Below, in pieces: positions 8,890 through 18,127 of a stretch of DNA of 64,000 nucleotides. The position numbers and the translations under genes were made by a program. The stretch spans positions 1 to 64,000 of the forward strand of contig JAUMWC010000005.1 of NCBI GenBank assembly GCA_030529855.1, in the 5' to 3' direction. The notes under the pieces are model-generated. The model saw only the letters and a list, made by a program, of their open reading frames with translations. It did no database searches and was not told where the DNA came from. Positions within the stretch are counted from its first letter, which is position 1; every line of letters starts with the position of its first letter. Source of the stretch: Gemella sp. Its GTDB lineage: Bacteria > Bacillota > Bacilli > Staphylococcales > Gemellaceae.

Positions 8890-9783
8890 ATGAAAAAATT
8901 TGTTTTGTTATCATCAATGGGGTTATTTTTGACTGCTTGTTCACAGCAGACAGTTACTCCTCAAAAACAAGATATAAATGTTAATGTTAATGTTGATATG
9001 AGTGCAGCCGCAAAAGTAGAAAACGCTAATAATGGTGCAACTCCACCAAATAATAATAGTGGTAATAATAATGCACCAATAAGTGGAGGAAGTGTTCTAG
9101 GAACATTGTCTCCTATGCAATCTGAAAGATTAGCAAAAGGAATGGTTGATTTTGGAAGAAATATGGGGCAATCTCCATATATAAAGACTGATGTTCCTAC
9201 ATCATTAACTTGGCAAACAGGTGGAGCAGTGGTAGGGTACACTATTTATGAGTCGTATATTTATCAATCTGGAGGAACAACTCATAGGTATTTCTTTGTA
9301 ACTAATCCATCAGGAGGAACAGAAGTTTTATATTCTACGGGAGGAACAAGTGTAAAACCAACAGCCAATGCAGATATAGGTGGGATTTTTGCTAATGCCT
9401 ATGGAAATTCTGGAGCGGCATCTGCCCCAGCACCAGTAGCAGCTCCGACTGGTACGTCGTCGATACGAATAGGTGAATTATCTTCTGCTCAATTAGCAAG
9501 ACTTGCCGATGGAATGGAGAATTTTGGTAAAAATATGAATCAATATCCATATGTTAAAACAGGTCTTGGTGGAGATTTAACATGGCAATCAGGAGGTTCG
9601 CTTTCAGGATATACAATATATGAATCGTATGTTTATCAAAGTGGAGGAACTACGCATAGATATTTCTTTGTTACTAATGCAAGTGGAGTTCCAGAGGTTC
9701 TTTATTCAACAGGTGGACTAAGTGTTAGAAAAACATCTAATCAAGCTATAGTAGAAATGTTTTCTAAAGTGTACAGAGGATAG
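8890..9783 (+). CDS. Lipoprotein with two copies of a ~95-aa domain
   Basis: A 297-aa exported lipoprotein. Signal peptide MKKFVLLSSMGLFLTAC ends in lipobox LTAC (Cys 17). An Asn/Val-rich spacer is followed by two homologous domains, about residues 75-175 and 193-296. Each contains LSxxQxxRLAxGMxxFGxNMxQ, an LTWQ(S/T)GG strand, YTIYESY, QSGGTTHRYFFVTN and EVLYSTGG. The LxxxMxxFGxxMxQ start is reminiscent of DUF4767-type lipoprotein domains, but this is from memory and weak. GAGGTAG precedes ATG. TTGACA (8829) and TATAAT (8869) are present but not at promoter spacing. Function unknown; duplicated extracellular ligand-binding modules are likely. Confidence 0.8.
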   Translation: MKKFVLLSSMGLFLTACSQQTVTPQKQDINVNVNVDMSAAAKVENANNGATPPNNNSGNNNAPISGGSVLGTLSPMQSERLAKGMVDFGRNMGQSPYIKTDVPTSLTWQTGGAVVGYTIYESYIYQSGGTTHRYFFVTNPSGGTEVLYSTGGTSVKPTANADIGGIFANAYGNSGAASAPAPVAAPTGTSSIRIGELSSAQLARLADGMENFGKNMNQYPYVKTGLGGDLTWQSGGSLSGYTIYESYVYQSGGTTHRYFFVTNASGVPEVLYSTGGLSVRKTSNQAIVEMFSKVYRG

Positions 9784-9792
9784 GAGTATATT

Positions 9793-10164
9793 ATGTTATC
9801 AAAAAATCTAGGAGTAATGTTATACGTTAATGATGTAGCAAAAGAAAAAGAATTTTGGAAGGGAATTGGCTTTGAGATTGTAAGTGAATCTGAAATGATG
9901 GGGTATGATATGTTTGAGATGAAACCTCATGTAGATTCTACATTGACTTTCACAGTATTCAATAAGGAATTTATCAAGCAAGTTTCACCTGAAGTTGCCG
10001 AAAATCAACCAAGTGTTTTATTTGAAAGTTCAGATTTAGAAGGACTTCACAAGAAAGTTGTAGCTCTAACTGATACGGCAAGTGAAATTGTAGAGATGCC
10101 ATTTAAAACTTTCAATTTCGCAAGTCCAAGTGGTCAATACTTTGCAGTTAAAGAAGTAAAATAA
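9793..10164 (+). CDS. VOC (glyoxalase/bleomycin-resistance fold) family protein
   Basis: A 123-aa single vicinal-oxygen-chelate domain: NLGVMLYVNDVAKEKEFWKGIGFE start, DMFEMKP, SVLFESSDLEGLHKKV and FASPSGQYFAV. It starts 9 nt after the lipoprotein gene and ends 20 nt before msrA, suggesting an operon with msrA and a possible link to reactive-carbonyl or oxidative stress (inference). Metal ligands typical of glyoxalase I are not all evident, so the activity is unassigned. Confidence 0.78.
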   Translation: MLSKNLGVMLYVNDVAKEKEFWKGIGFEIVSESEMMGYDMFEMKPHVDSTLTFTVFNKEFIKQVSPEVAENQPSVLFESSDLEGLHKKVVALTDTASEIVEMPFKTFNFASPSGQYFAVKEVK

Positions 10165-10184
10165 AAAAATATTAGGGAAGTTGA

Positions 10185-10676
10185 ATGAAAAATAATATTG
10201 AAGAAATTTATATCGCTGGAGGCTGCCTTTGGGGAGTACAACACTTCTTTAGGTTTATAGATGGCGTTGAAAAAACGGAAGCGGGGCGAATTAATGGTAG
10301 TACGACTAGTTTAGATTCTGATTACGATGGTTATGCTGAGTGTGTAAGGGTACTTTTTGATAAAAGTAAAATATCAGTCACTAATCTTGTAGAATATCTT
10401 TTTGAAATTATAGATCCTTACTCTCTAAATAAACAAGGCAGAGATGTTGGTGAAAAATACAGAACAGGAATTTATAGTAAACAAGCAGAACATTTAGAAG
10501 AAGCAAGAAATTATATAAATTCTAGAGTAGATAGTCAATTTATAAAAGTAGAAGTTAAGGAAGTAAGTAATTATATAAAAAGTGCTGAAGAACATCAAGA
10601 TAGACTTTTTAGATGTCCAGAAGATGTTTCCTACTGCCACTTACCGATGCAATTGATGGAAAAATATAAAAAGTAA
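10185..10676 (+). CDS. msrA: Peptide methionine sulfoxide reductase MsrA
   Basis: A 163-aa MsrA reducing methionine-S-sulfoxide. The catalytic motif GGCLWG is near residue 13 (the usual GCFWG with Leu for Phe). YDGYAECVRVLFD, FEIIDPYSLNKQGRDVGEKYRTGIY and HQDRLFRCPEDVSYCHLP follow; the Cys near the C-terminus may be a resolving residue. No signal peptide is present, so it is cytoplasmic. It is preceded by lipoprotein and VOC genes with short gaps and followed by a terminator. Confidence 0.92.
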   Translation: MKNNIEEIYIAGGCLWGVQHFFRFIDGVEKTEAGRINGSTTSLDSDYDGYAECVRVLFDKSKISVTNLVEYLFEIIDPYSLNKQGRDVGEKYRTGIYSKQAEHLEEARNYINSRVDSQFIKVEVKEVSNYIKSAEEHQDRLFRCPEDVSYCHLPMQLMEKYKK

Positions 10677-10690
10677 ATTAATTATGAAAT

Positions 10691-10740
10691 AATAAAGAAG
10701 CGAATTTAAGAGATTTGCTTCTTTATTTATTTTAGGGTAA
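10691..10740 (+). terminator. Terminator after msrA
   Basis: Long stem of AATAAAGAAGCGAA type pairing with TTTGCTTCTTTATT (one wobble), then T-rich sequence. Confidence 0.7.
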
Positions 10741-10778
10741 TAAATGCGATAATAAAAGGGATTGTAGGTTGTATTACC

Positions 10779-10807
10779 TTGACAAATTAGGGTTACAGAG
10801 ATATAAT
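10779..10807 (+). promoter_or_regulatory. Strong sigma-A promoter of the LPRTS surface protein
   Basis: Perfect consensus: TTGACA (10779-10784), 17-nt spacer, TATAAT (10802-10807). Confidence 0.85.
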
Positions 10808-10847
10808 TTAAGTGTATAATTAAGTATATTAAAAAGGAGGAGTAGAT

Positions 10848-12629
10848 ATGAGAAATAATAAAAAAATTTCATCAATTTTAGTTTTAACGTTAGTGGGAAC
10901 TTTGTTTTCATCCCCTTTAAATTATGTTAAAGCGGAAGAAACATCGACAACTGCATTAGAAAAGCCAAGTTCAGTAACTGAAACAACTGAAAAAGAACTG
11001 ATAATAACAAGATGGATAGAAATCTTAGAAGACAAAGATTTAGAAACTAAAGATAGAGATAAGAAGCCAGAAGAAAAAGATAAAGAAAATAAACCTGAGG
11101 AAAAAGATTTAAAACCAGAAAAAAAGGGAGAAAAACCTGAACAAGCTGGTAAAATAGAAGGTTATGAATTTGTAGAAACAGATAAATCAGAACCTGGAGT
11201 TATAAAACATATCTTTAAGAAAAAAGATATAGTAACAAAGTGGGAAGATTCTGAAGGGAAAGAATTAAAGCCTGAAGCTAAAGGTAAAGAAGCAGAAAAA
11301 TCAGGAACAATAGATGGTTATGTATTTGAAACAACAGAAAAATCTAAAGATGGGCTTACAGTAACGCATATCTTTAAGAAAAAAGATGGATCAGATACTA
11401 AGGAAGCAACTGAAACATCAAAAGAAGCGGAACCAAAGAAATCAGATGAAACGACAAAATCTAATACAACTCCGAAGGTAGAAGTTACGACGAAGCAAGA
11501 CGGGGATACAACAAAATCAGATTCTACAACTGAGAAGTCTAAATCTGGAGGGGTTACAACAGTTTCTACTACTGAGAGACCAGTTCCGCAAAATGCTACA
11601 GAGCCAATAACAACTGCAACTAATAGTAAAGGGGAACAAAATCCAATAGTTCAAACAACTACGTCATCAGTTCCAACTACTACTAAAAAAGATGTGTTAC
11701 CGACACCACCTAAGTTTACTTCAATCTTTGTTAATGAGAAAACAGGATATGAAATTGCTAATGCACGTGAGGGTAAATCTAAGATAGATATTGCTGGTTA
11801 TGAATTTGTAAAAACTGTAGAAGCAGAAGATGGAAAATTTATTCACTATTACAAAGCTAAGAATGAAGATAAGACATCTAAGAAAACAACTGTATGGAAA
11901 GATGTATATTCTGAAGAACAATTATTATCAGCGAAATCCGGGGATCATCAAGCAGGATACATTACAGGTTATACATATGTAACTACAAAGAATTTTGGAA
12001 CAACAACAGTTCATTACTTTAAAAAAGTAGTGCAAGAAAAGAAAAATTATAACTGGTCATTCCACAGAGATATTGACACTGGGGAGATAATTTACTACGA
12101 TTTTAACAGAACAGGATGGTATCACCCAGTTTCTATTTTAGGATATTCTTATGTAGATACGGATTCTTGGACTGATTCAGCAGGAATAACTTACCATACG
12201 CATTACTATCAAAGGATTTCAACACCAATAGTTCAAGTAGATCCAGCAAAAGTATTTACGGTTTGGGTAGATGAACACTATAACCAAATCTTGCCATCAA
12301 GAATGGGATCTCATGATGCTGGGGAATTAGATGGATATGAATTCGAGAGAACTGTAAGTATTAATAGTGGGTATGGAATTGCCCACGTATTTAAGAAAAC
12401 AGATAGTGAAGAAAGACTTGCTGGTAAAGATAAAGATAAATCTATGGGATATAGAGTAAGAAGTATGTTACCACGTACATCTTCAACAGGTGGAACTAAT
12501 TACTTACCATTAGTTGCTACTGGGGCTGGGGTAGGTGCCGTAGTTGGTGCTATTGTTTACTTTGTTATGAGAAGAAAAAATAACAACGATCAAAACAACA
12601 ATAACTTCCCACCGCATTCAGGACAATAG
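10848..12629 (+). CDS. LPxTS wall-anchored surface protein with six GYxFxxT...HxFKK repeats
   Basis: A 593-aa exported protein. An Sec signal ends near YVKA. The C-terminal sorting signal is LPRTS, then a hydrophobic helix and MRRKNNN tail. Between them are six divergent modules of about 50 aa that begin with an aromatic/charged strand (WEDSEGKEL, IFVNEKTGYEI, VWKDVYSEEQL, WVDEHYNQIL), then a Gly-containing turn, the core GYxFxxT or GYxYxxT, and end HxFKK/HYYxx. The first is interrupted by a Lys/Glu-rich insert (about 62-104), and modules 2 and 3 are separated by a Thr-rich linker (about 183-285). The modules resemble small beta-grasp adhesin repeats such as MucBP, but the family is unassigned. 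Covalent attachment by a sortase is expected; none is encoded in the window. AAGGAGG precedes ATG. Confidence 0.85.
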   Translation: MRNNKKISSILVLTLVGTLFSSPLNYVKAEETSTTALEKPSSVTETTEKELIITRWIEILEDKDLETKDRDKKPEEKDKENKPEEKDLKPEKKGEKPEQAGKIEGYEFVETDKSEPGVIKHIFKKKDIVTKWEDSEGKELKPEAKGKEAEKSGTIDGYVFETTEKSKDGLTVTHIFKKKDGSDTKEATETSKEAEPKKSDETTKSNTTPKVEVTTKQDGDTTKSDSTTEKSKSGGVTTVSTTERPVPQNATEPITTATNSKGEQNPIVQTTTSSVPTTTKKDVLPTPPKFTSIFVNEKTGYEIANAREGKSKIDIAGYEFVKTVEAEDGKFIHYYKAKNEDKTSKKTTVWKDVYSEEQLLSAKSGDHQAGYITGYTYVTTKNFGTTTVHYFKKVVQEKKNYNWSFHRDIDTGEIIYYDFNRTGWYHPVSILGYSYVDTDSWTDSAGITYHTHYYQRISTPIVQVDPAKVFTVWVDEHYNQILPSRMGSHDAGELDGYEFERTVSINSGYGIAHVFKKTDSEERLAGKDKDKSMGYRVRSMLPRTSSTGGTNYLPLVATGAGVGAVVGAIVYFVMRRKNNNDQNNNNFPPHSGQ

Positions 12630-12649
12630 TAAATAAAATTATGATTGAA

Positions 12650-12680
12650 ATACGTAACATTTTATGTTACGTATTTTTTA
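12650..12680 (+). terminator. Terminator of the LPRTS protein gene
   Basis: ATACGTAACAT-TTT-ATGTTACGTAT perfect 11-bp stem followed by a T run. Confidence 0.88.
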
Positions 12681-12774
12681 TTATTAATAGTATGCTATTT
12701 CAAAAAAATATACTATATAGAGATATTTTTTTAATTAAAAAAGTCTTATAAACGTTATAGGTATAGTATTTTAG

Positions 12775-12790
12775 AAAAAAAAAAAAAAAA
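12775..12790 (+). repeat. Poly(A)16 homopolymer upstream of the YSIRK adhesin
   Basis: Sixteen consecutive A, 115 nt before the ATG at 12905, in the intergenic region that must hold the promoter. Homopolymers of this length are prone to slipped-strand length change. No clear -35/-10 pair could be assigned around it. Confidence 0.85.
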
Positions 12791-12904
12791 CGCTACCACA
12801 TTTAAAAATATAGTTGAATTTTAATTATTTTTATATTAAAATTAAATTAGTTTAACTTAGAATTAAACTATTCTTATAGTAAAAAATTATAAAAGGAGAA
12901 TTTA

Positions 12905-15900
12905 ATGTTTAAAAATAGAAACACAAGTGATACTAAACAAAGATTCACAATACGTAAATATCACTTTGGAGCAGCGTCAGTCTTATTAGGAACGTTTTTC
13001 ACATTAGGTGGAAGTGTAGCGAGTGCTGAAAAAGTAGATGTACAAGAATCAAATTCTGTGGTTAAAGTACCAGTGGTAGAAAAATCAGTTCCAGTATTAG
13101 AAACAACAGCTACTCAAACAACAGAAAAAGATTTAATTCTAACAACAACAGAAGCGCCTACTACAAGTACAGTAGAAACAACAGAAGCGCCAAAGATAAC
13201 AACGGAAGGTGAAAAAGCAAAAACTAGGGAAGTAACTATTAAATATCTAATCAAGCATGTTGATGAAAAAGGACAAGTGGTTAGAACTGAAGAAAAATCA
13301 GTAACAGTTGAAGCAGCAGGATCAGAAAAAGGTCAAACATTTGTAACTGTAAATGGAGAAATCAAACAAGTATTCGAAGGTGAAACTAACGAATTTACAG
13401 TAGTAGTAAAATCTGAAAAAGAAGAACAAGATAAGAAAGAAGAAACTCCAGAAGCTAAAAAAGCTGAAGAAGCAGATTCAGTAGCGGTAAAGGAGTACAA
13501 ATATACAGTAGAATATAGAGATGCTGTAACAGATGAATTAATATCTACAGAAGAAAAAGTAACTTCAGAAGAAAAAATCACAGAAACAGCAAAACCTATT
13601 GTAGTAAGTGCTGCAAATAAACCATTTGTTTTAGTGAAAAATGAAGTCAGAGTAAAAGATATCTTATTGAATCAAAAAGAAGGAAATAAGGTAGTATTTA
13701 AAGTTGAAGCAATGCCTACTCGAAACTCACGTCCTAGAAATGAAGGTCAAGAATTTGGAAGGCAAGGTACAAGTTTACGTAATATCGCCTTCACGCCAGA
13801 AACGATTAATAGAACTATTCGTGATGGAAGAGTAACATCTGACTTCACAGTTACACGTACTCACTACCACATTCCTATTGGGGAAACTGTTAAAATTACA
13901 AGAGATTCAAATATTAGAGTTTTAGCTACATCATCAAATGGAATGACTCACCGTAAAGAGCAAGGTGCTTTTAAGAGAATATACCATTATCACCCAGACG
14001 CTGTTGATACGAAAGAATCAGGTGGACAAAAAGTAGACTGGACAGCAGGACAGGCTTTTGGTATTATCGTTAACCACCGCGATGGATATTTCACGAATTC
14101 ATCACAAGGGACGTATAACAAGGCAGTAGGTATAACGAAAAAAGCTGATTCTTATGTTACTCATGGGATGAGAGTGCATTTACAAGATAATGTTGATGTT
14201 CAATTAAATTTTGAAATGATAAAGCAGGAAATACGAATGACTATTTCTTAATTACACCAACAAAAGCAACAGCTACAGAATTAAATGGTAATGCAGGAAC
14301 ACCGATTGCTAAAGATGAAATCTTAAATGCAATAACGGTAAAAACAGACTCTACAAGTAATCCAATTCCAGCAGATTATGTTTTAAAGAGAGAATTAGTA
14401 ACAAAAGCAGGAGCAGCAACTGAAAATATTCCATCAAGTGGTGGAAAACATACGGTATATGTTAAATTAACGTATAAGAATACATATACAAATAATGAAA
14501 ATCATACAATGACTGAGATTGTTCCAGTTGTACTTAACTATGAACCTGCTACAGCTGATGTGCCAACAGCGGCTAAAAACCCTAAATTCCCAGGACTTAA
14601 AGTTACACCAGTAGCATATCATTTACCAATTGGAGCTGGAGTAGTCGTAGATAAGAATTCTAATATAAGAATTATAGCTTCAGAATCTACAGTTGGATTA
14701 CAACAATATGAACCACCGTATTTTGAGTATAATAATCGTTCTGGTGCATCAGGACTTACATATACTCTATCACAAGTGTTTGGTATCTTTACTGAAAGGG
14801 AAACAGGATTCTTAACAACTCGTGAAGGTGGAACATACAATAAAGAAGGTGATGGAACGGCTATTAAGAGAGATACTGCTCTTAAGACAAATGCTTTCCG
14901 TTCGGAATTTGTATTTAATAGGGGAATTCGTGTAAATGGTATTATTGAAAATACTACGAGACCATCTGATATACCAGGAGATAACAACGATACATTCTAT
15001 ATTCACCCAACAGTTGCATCAGCTGATGAGTTGACTGGTAACTTTGCAGGAAAATCATATACAGCGGATGCTATTAGAAATGCAGTAGAAATTAATTATG
15101 GAGAAAGTCCAGTACCGGCAAATTACATTCAAAAAATAGAATTAGTAGATGCTAATGGTAATGTTATTGATGAAAGTAAAATTCCAAACACAGCTGGAAC
15201 ACATACTCAAAATGTAAAAATTACATATATCAATACTTATACAAATGATGAAAATCATGTAATAACAGAAATTTTACCAGTTAAATTAACTTATGTAGAG
15301 TTTCCAAAGACAACTGTCCCAGGGAAAACTCCAGTAGTAGATAAGTCAAATCTAACTGATGAAGAAAAAGAAAAAATTAAAGCAGAAATAGAAGAAAATA
15401 ATGATTTCCCACCTGGAACAACAGTAACAGTAGGTAACGATGGGACTGTTACAATTTCTAATGAAGGAACAGAGGTAGCTACAATTCCACCAGCTGAAAC
15501 AGTAATGGATAAGGCAAAAACGCCAGCAGAGAAGACAGAAGTAGCAGACAAAACAAACTTAACAGAAGAAGAAAAATCAGAAGTTAAGAGAAAAGTAGAA
15601 GAAGCAAACCCTAACTTCCCAGCAGGAACAAGTGTAACTGTAGGAGCAGACGGAACAGCAACAATCACATACCCAGACGGAAGTGTAGACACAATCCCAG
15701 GAAGTGAATTAGTAGTTGAAAAACCAGCACCAAAACAAGCAGAAACAATTACGCCAAACGTGCCAGAGAAGACAGAAGTAGCAGACAAAACAAACTTAAC
15801 AGAAGAAGAAAAATCAGAAGTTAAGAGAAAAGTAGAAGAAGCAAACCCTAACTTCCCAGCAGGAACAAGTGTAACTGTAGGAGCAGACGGAACAGCAACA

Positions 15901-16146
15901 ATCACATACCCAGACGGAAGTGTAGACACAATCCCAGGAAGTGAATTAGTAGTTGAAAAACCAGCACCGAAATCAACTAAAGAAAAAGGAACTACATCTA
16001 ATAAATCAAATAGTAAGAAAGTAGGAGTTTTACCTAAAACTTCAGCTACAACAGGAACTGATTCTGCATTACCAGCAGGATTAGCAGCAGCCCTTGCAGC
16101 TATGGGATTATTAGTAGGAAGAAAACGTCGTAAAGAGGAAGAATAA
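12905..16146 (+). pseudogene. YSIRK/LPKTS surface adhesin, disrupted by a frameshift near 14213-14218
   Basis: One wall-anchored adhesin gene split in two frames. The 5' part (12905-14251) has a YSIRK-type signal (FTIRKYHFGAASVLLGTFF), a Thr-rich linker and two beta-rich modules. It then enters a large module beginning HYHIPIGETVKITRDSNIRV, and hits a stop at 14249. The 3' part continues in the +1-shifted frame: GAT AAA GCA GGA from 14218 restores the second half of that module (DKAGNTNDYFLITPTKA). A second full copy (YHLPIGAGVVVDKNSNIRI...DNNDTFYIHPT) shows what should follow. Next come three repeats with NLTxEEK, PxFPxGTxVTVG and YPDGSVDTIPG, then LPKTS and RRKEEE. One lost base would restore about 1080 codons. 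No long homopolymer lies at the break. It could be a true pseudogene, an on/off variant or an assembly error. An 18-aa-scale ribosome site AAAGGAGAA precedes ATG. Confidence 0.87.
15528..15968 (+). repeat. Tandem 237-bp repeats with 204 identical bases
   Basis: 15528-15731 and 15765-15968 read base for base identical (204 nt) at a 237-nt offset. They encode two copies of the NLTEEEK / PNFPAGTSVTVGADGTATITYPDG module. A third diverged copy precedes them (about 15318-15510). Identity at silent positions implies recent duplication or gene conversion. Confidence 0.92.
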
Positions 16147-16163
16147 AAGTTCCTAATGTAAAA

Positions 16164-16200
16164 AATAACTAGAGATTCATTTGAATCTCTAGTTATTTTT
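16164..16200 (+). terminator. Terminator of the YSIRK adhesin gene
   Basis: AATAACTAGAGATTC / GAATCTCTAGTTATT, 15-bp stem with a 4-nt loop, T-rich tail. Confidence 0.88.
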
Positions 16201-16227
16201 ATTGAAAACAATATAAATATTTCATAA

Positions 16228-16273
16228 ATAATGATAATTGCTTCTAGGGATTATCGTCATTATATGTTAAAAT
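16228..16273 (+). promoter_or_regulatory. Likely cysS promoter with upstream dyad
   Basis: An extended -10 (TG-T-TAAAAT, 16265-16273) has an imperfect dyad upstream: ATAATGATAAT (16228-16238) and ATTATCGTCATTAT (16250-16263). No T-box leader is present. Confidence 0.35.
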
Positions 16274-16307
16274 AGTTAGTAACAGAAATTTACAAAGGAG
16301 AAGAAAA

Positions 16308-17711
16308 ATGATTAAAATTTATAATACATTGAGCCAAGAAAAAGAAGTATTTAAACCATTAGAAAAAAACAAGGTTGCTATGTATGTATGTGGGCCAACT
16401 GTATATAACTATATCCACATTGGAAATGCAAGACCTATTATTGCATTTGATGTAGTGCGTCGTTATTTTGAGCACGTAGGATATGATGTAAACTTTGTAT
16501 CTAACTTTACAGATGTTGATGATAAAATTATTAAAGCAGCGAACGAAGAAGGAATAACTACTAAAGAATTATCAGATAAGTATATTGATGCCTTCTATAG
16601 AGACTATGATGCACTAGGTTGCGAAAGAGCTACGTCAAACCCAAGAGTATCTGATTACATTCAAGAAATAATTGATTTTGTATCTAAATTAATTTCAGAA
16701 GACTTTGCTTATGAATCAAATGGAGATGTATACTTCCGTACACGTAAAAAAGAAGATTATGGAAAATTAAGTAAACAGTCAATAGATGACCTAATCTCAG
16801 GAGCAAGAATCGAAGCTAGTGAGATCAAAGAAGATCCACTAGATTTTGCTTTATGGAAAGCGGCTAAGCCAGGAGAAGTATCGTGGTCAAGTCCTTGGGG
16901 AGAAGGTCGTCCTGGATGGCATATCGAATGTTCAGTAATGGCTAAAGAAAGTCTAGGTGCGACTATTGATATTCACGCTGGAGGACAAGACTTAACATTC
17001 CCTCACCACGAAAATGAGATTGCCCAATCAGAGTGCCACAACCACGCAACATTTGCTAATTACTGGATGCACAATGGATTCATCAACATTGATGGAACTA
17101 AGATGTCTAAATCTTTAGGTAACTTTACTCTAGTAAAAGACATTCTTACACAAGTAGACCCAATGGTTCTGAGATTATTTATGTTAAGTGTTCATTACAG
17201 AACGCCAATCAACTTCTCTGCAGAAACTATTGAACTAGCTAAAACTAACTATGCAAAATTAGCAACAGCTTACCAAAACTTAAACTTTAGGTTATTTAAT
17301 GAGATGACTGCTGTAGCAATGGATAATGAAGTAGCAGAGCAAGTAAATGCAAACTTAGAAAACTTAGAAAAAGAAATGAATGATGATTTCAATACTGCTA
17401 ATGCCTTATCAGCTTGGTATGAATTAGTAAGAATTTCTAATGTTTATACTGATAGAGATGAAGTTAATAAAGAAACTTTAGAATTAATCAAGGCTGCTTT
17501 TGGAGTTTACACTAATATTTTAGGTATTAAGTTAGAAGTTCAAGCAGAAACAAACGAAGATGATGCTAGAATAGATGCCTTAATCGCAGAGAGAGAAGAA
17601 GCTCGTAAAAACAGAGATTTCGCTCTTGCAGATAAGATTCGTGATGACTTAAAAGCAGAAGGAATTATACTAGAGGATACAAAACAAGGAGTAAGATGGA
17701 AGAGAGCATAA
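16308..17711 (+). CDS. cysS: Cysteine--tRNA ligase
   Basis: A 467-aa class I aminoacyl-tRNA synthetase charging tRNA-Cys. The HIGH-type motif is in [14 protein letters not shown] (HIGN), with zinc-site residues CGP, ECS and [10 protein letters not shown], and KMSKS in [12 protein letters not shown]. Length is normal for CysS. GGAGAAG lies 6 nt before ATG. It overlaps mrnC by 16 nt and leads the conserved cysS-mrnC-rlmB operon; neighbouring yacP and the sigH/rpmG/secE genes usual in Bacillus are absent, replaced by surface-protein genes. Confidence 0.97.
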   Translation: MIKIYNTLSQEKEVFKPLEKNKVAMYVCGPTVYNYIHIGNARPIIAFDVVRRYFEHVGYDVNFVSNFTDVDDKIIKAANEEGITTKELSDKYIDAFYRDYDALGCERATSNPRVSDYIQEIIDFVSKLISEDFAYESNGDVYFRTRKKEDYGKLSKQSIDDLISGARIEASEIKEDPLDFALWKAAKPGEVSWSSPWGEGRPGWHIECSVMAKESLGATIDIHAGGQDLTFPHHENEIAQSECHNHATFANYWMHNGFINIDGTKMSKSLGNFTLVKDILTQVDPMVLRLFMLSVHYRTPINFSAETIELAKTNYAKLATAYQNLNFRLFNEMTAVAMDNEVAEQVNANLENLEKEMNDDFNTANALSAWYELVRISNVYTDRDEVNKETLELIKAAFGVYTNILGIKLEVQAETNEDDARIDALIAEREEARKNRDFALADKIRDDLKAEGIILEDTKQGVRWKRA

Positions 17712-18127
17712 AATTTTCTTTTACAAATGAAAATATAAAAAATTCACAAAATATGCAGGCCTTGTCACTAGCTTATATAGGGGATTCTATCTATGATATT
17801 ATGGCTAGAGAATACATGATGATAAATCATCTTGGTAAGATAAATGACTTGCATAGACAGGTTTCTGGAATTGTATCAGCTAGAGCACAGGCTGTGTTTA
17901 TGCAGTCAATACTTGATAATAATATTTTAAGTGAGGAAGAATTAGCTATATACAACCGTGGTAAAAACCAGAAAAATAATTCTAAAGCCAAGAATGCATC
18001 TATAATGGAGTACAAACTAGCAACGGGACTCGAAGCCGTGTTTGGTTACCATTATTTAGCCAAAAATTTTGAAAGATTGGAGCAGCTATTTAGCTACATA
18101 GTAAATGAATATGAGAAATCAAAATAA
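17696..18127 (+). CDS. mrnC: Mini-ribonuclease III
   Basis: A 143-aa RNase III catalytic domain without dsRNA-binding domain. [18 protein letters not shown] carries the metal-binding Asp/Glu pattern, followed by [49 protein letters not shown] (second acidic set). MrnC matures 23S rRNA ends. The start ATG lies inside the cysS 3' end and the 3' end overlaps rlmB, indicating translational coupling. Confidence 0.95.
   Translation: MEESIKFSFTNENIKNSQNMQALSLAYIGDSIYDIMAREYMMINHLGKINDLHRQVSGIVSARAQAVFMQSILDNNILSEEELAIYNRGKNQKNNSKAKNASIMEYKLATGLEAVFGYHYLAKNFERLEQLFSYIVNEYEKSK

Noticed and set aside
15291-16211. 306-aa minus-strand open frame with internal repeats
   Set aside because: Antisense of the tandem modules in the adhesin; repeats mirror the plus-strand coding repeats.
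16147-16307. T-box leader for cysS
   Set aside because: The space is about 160 nt, half occupied by the previous terminator, and no T-box core sequence or specifier stem was seen.
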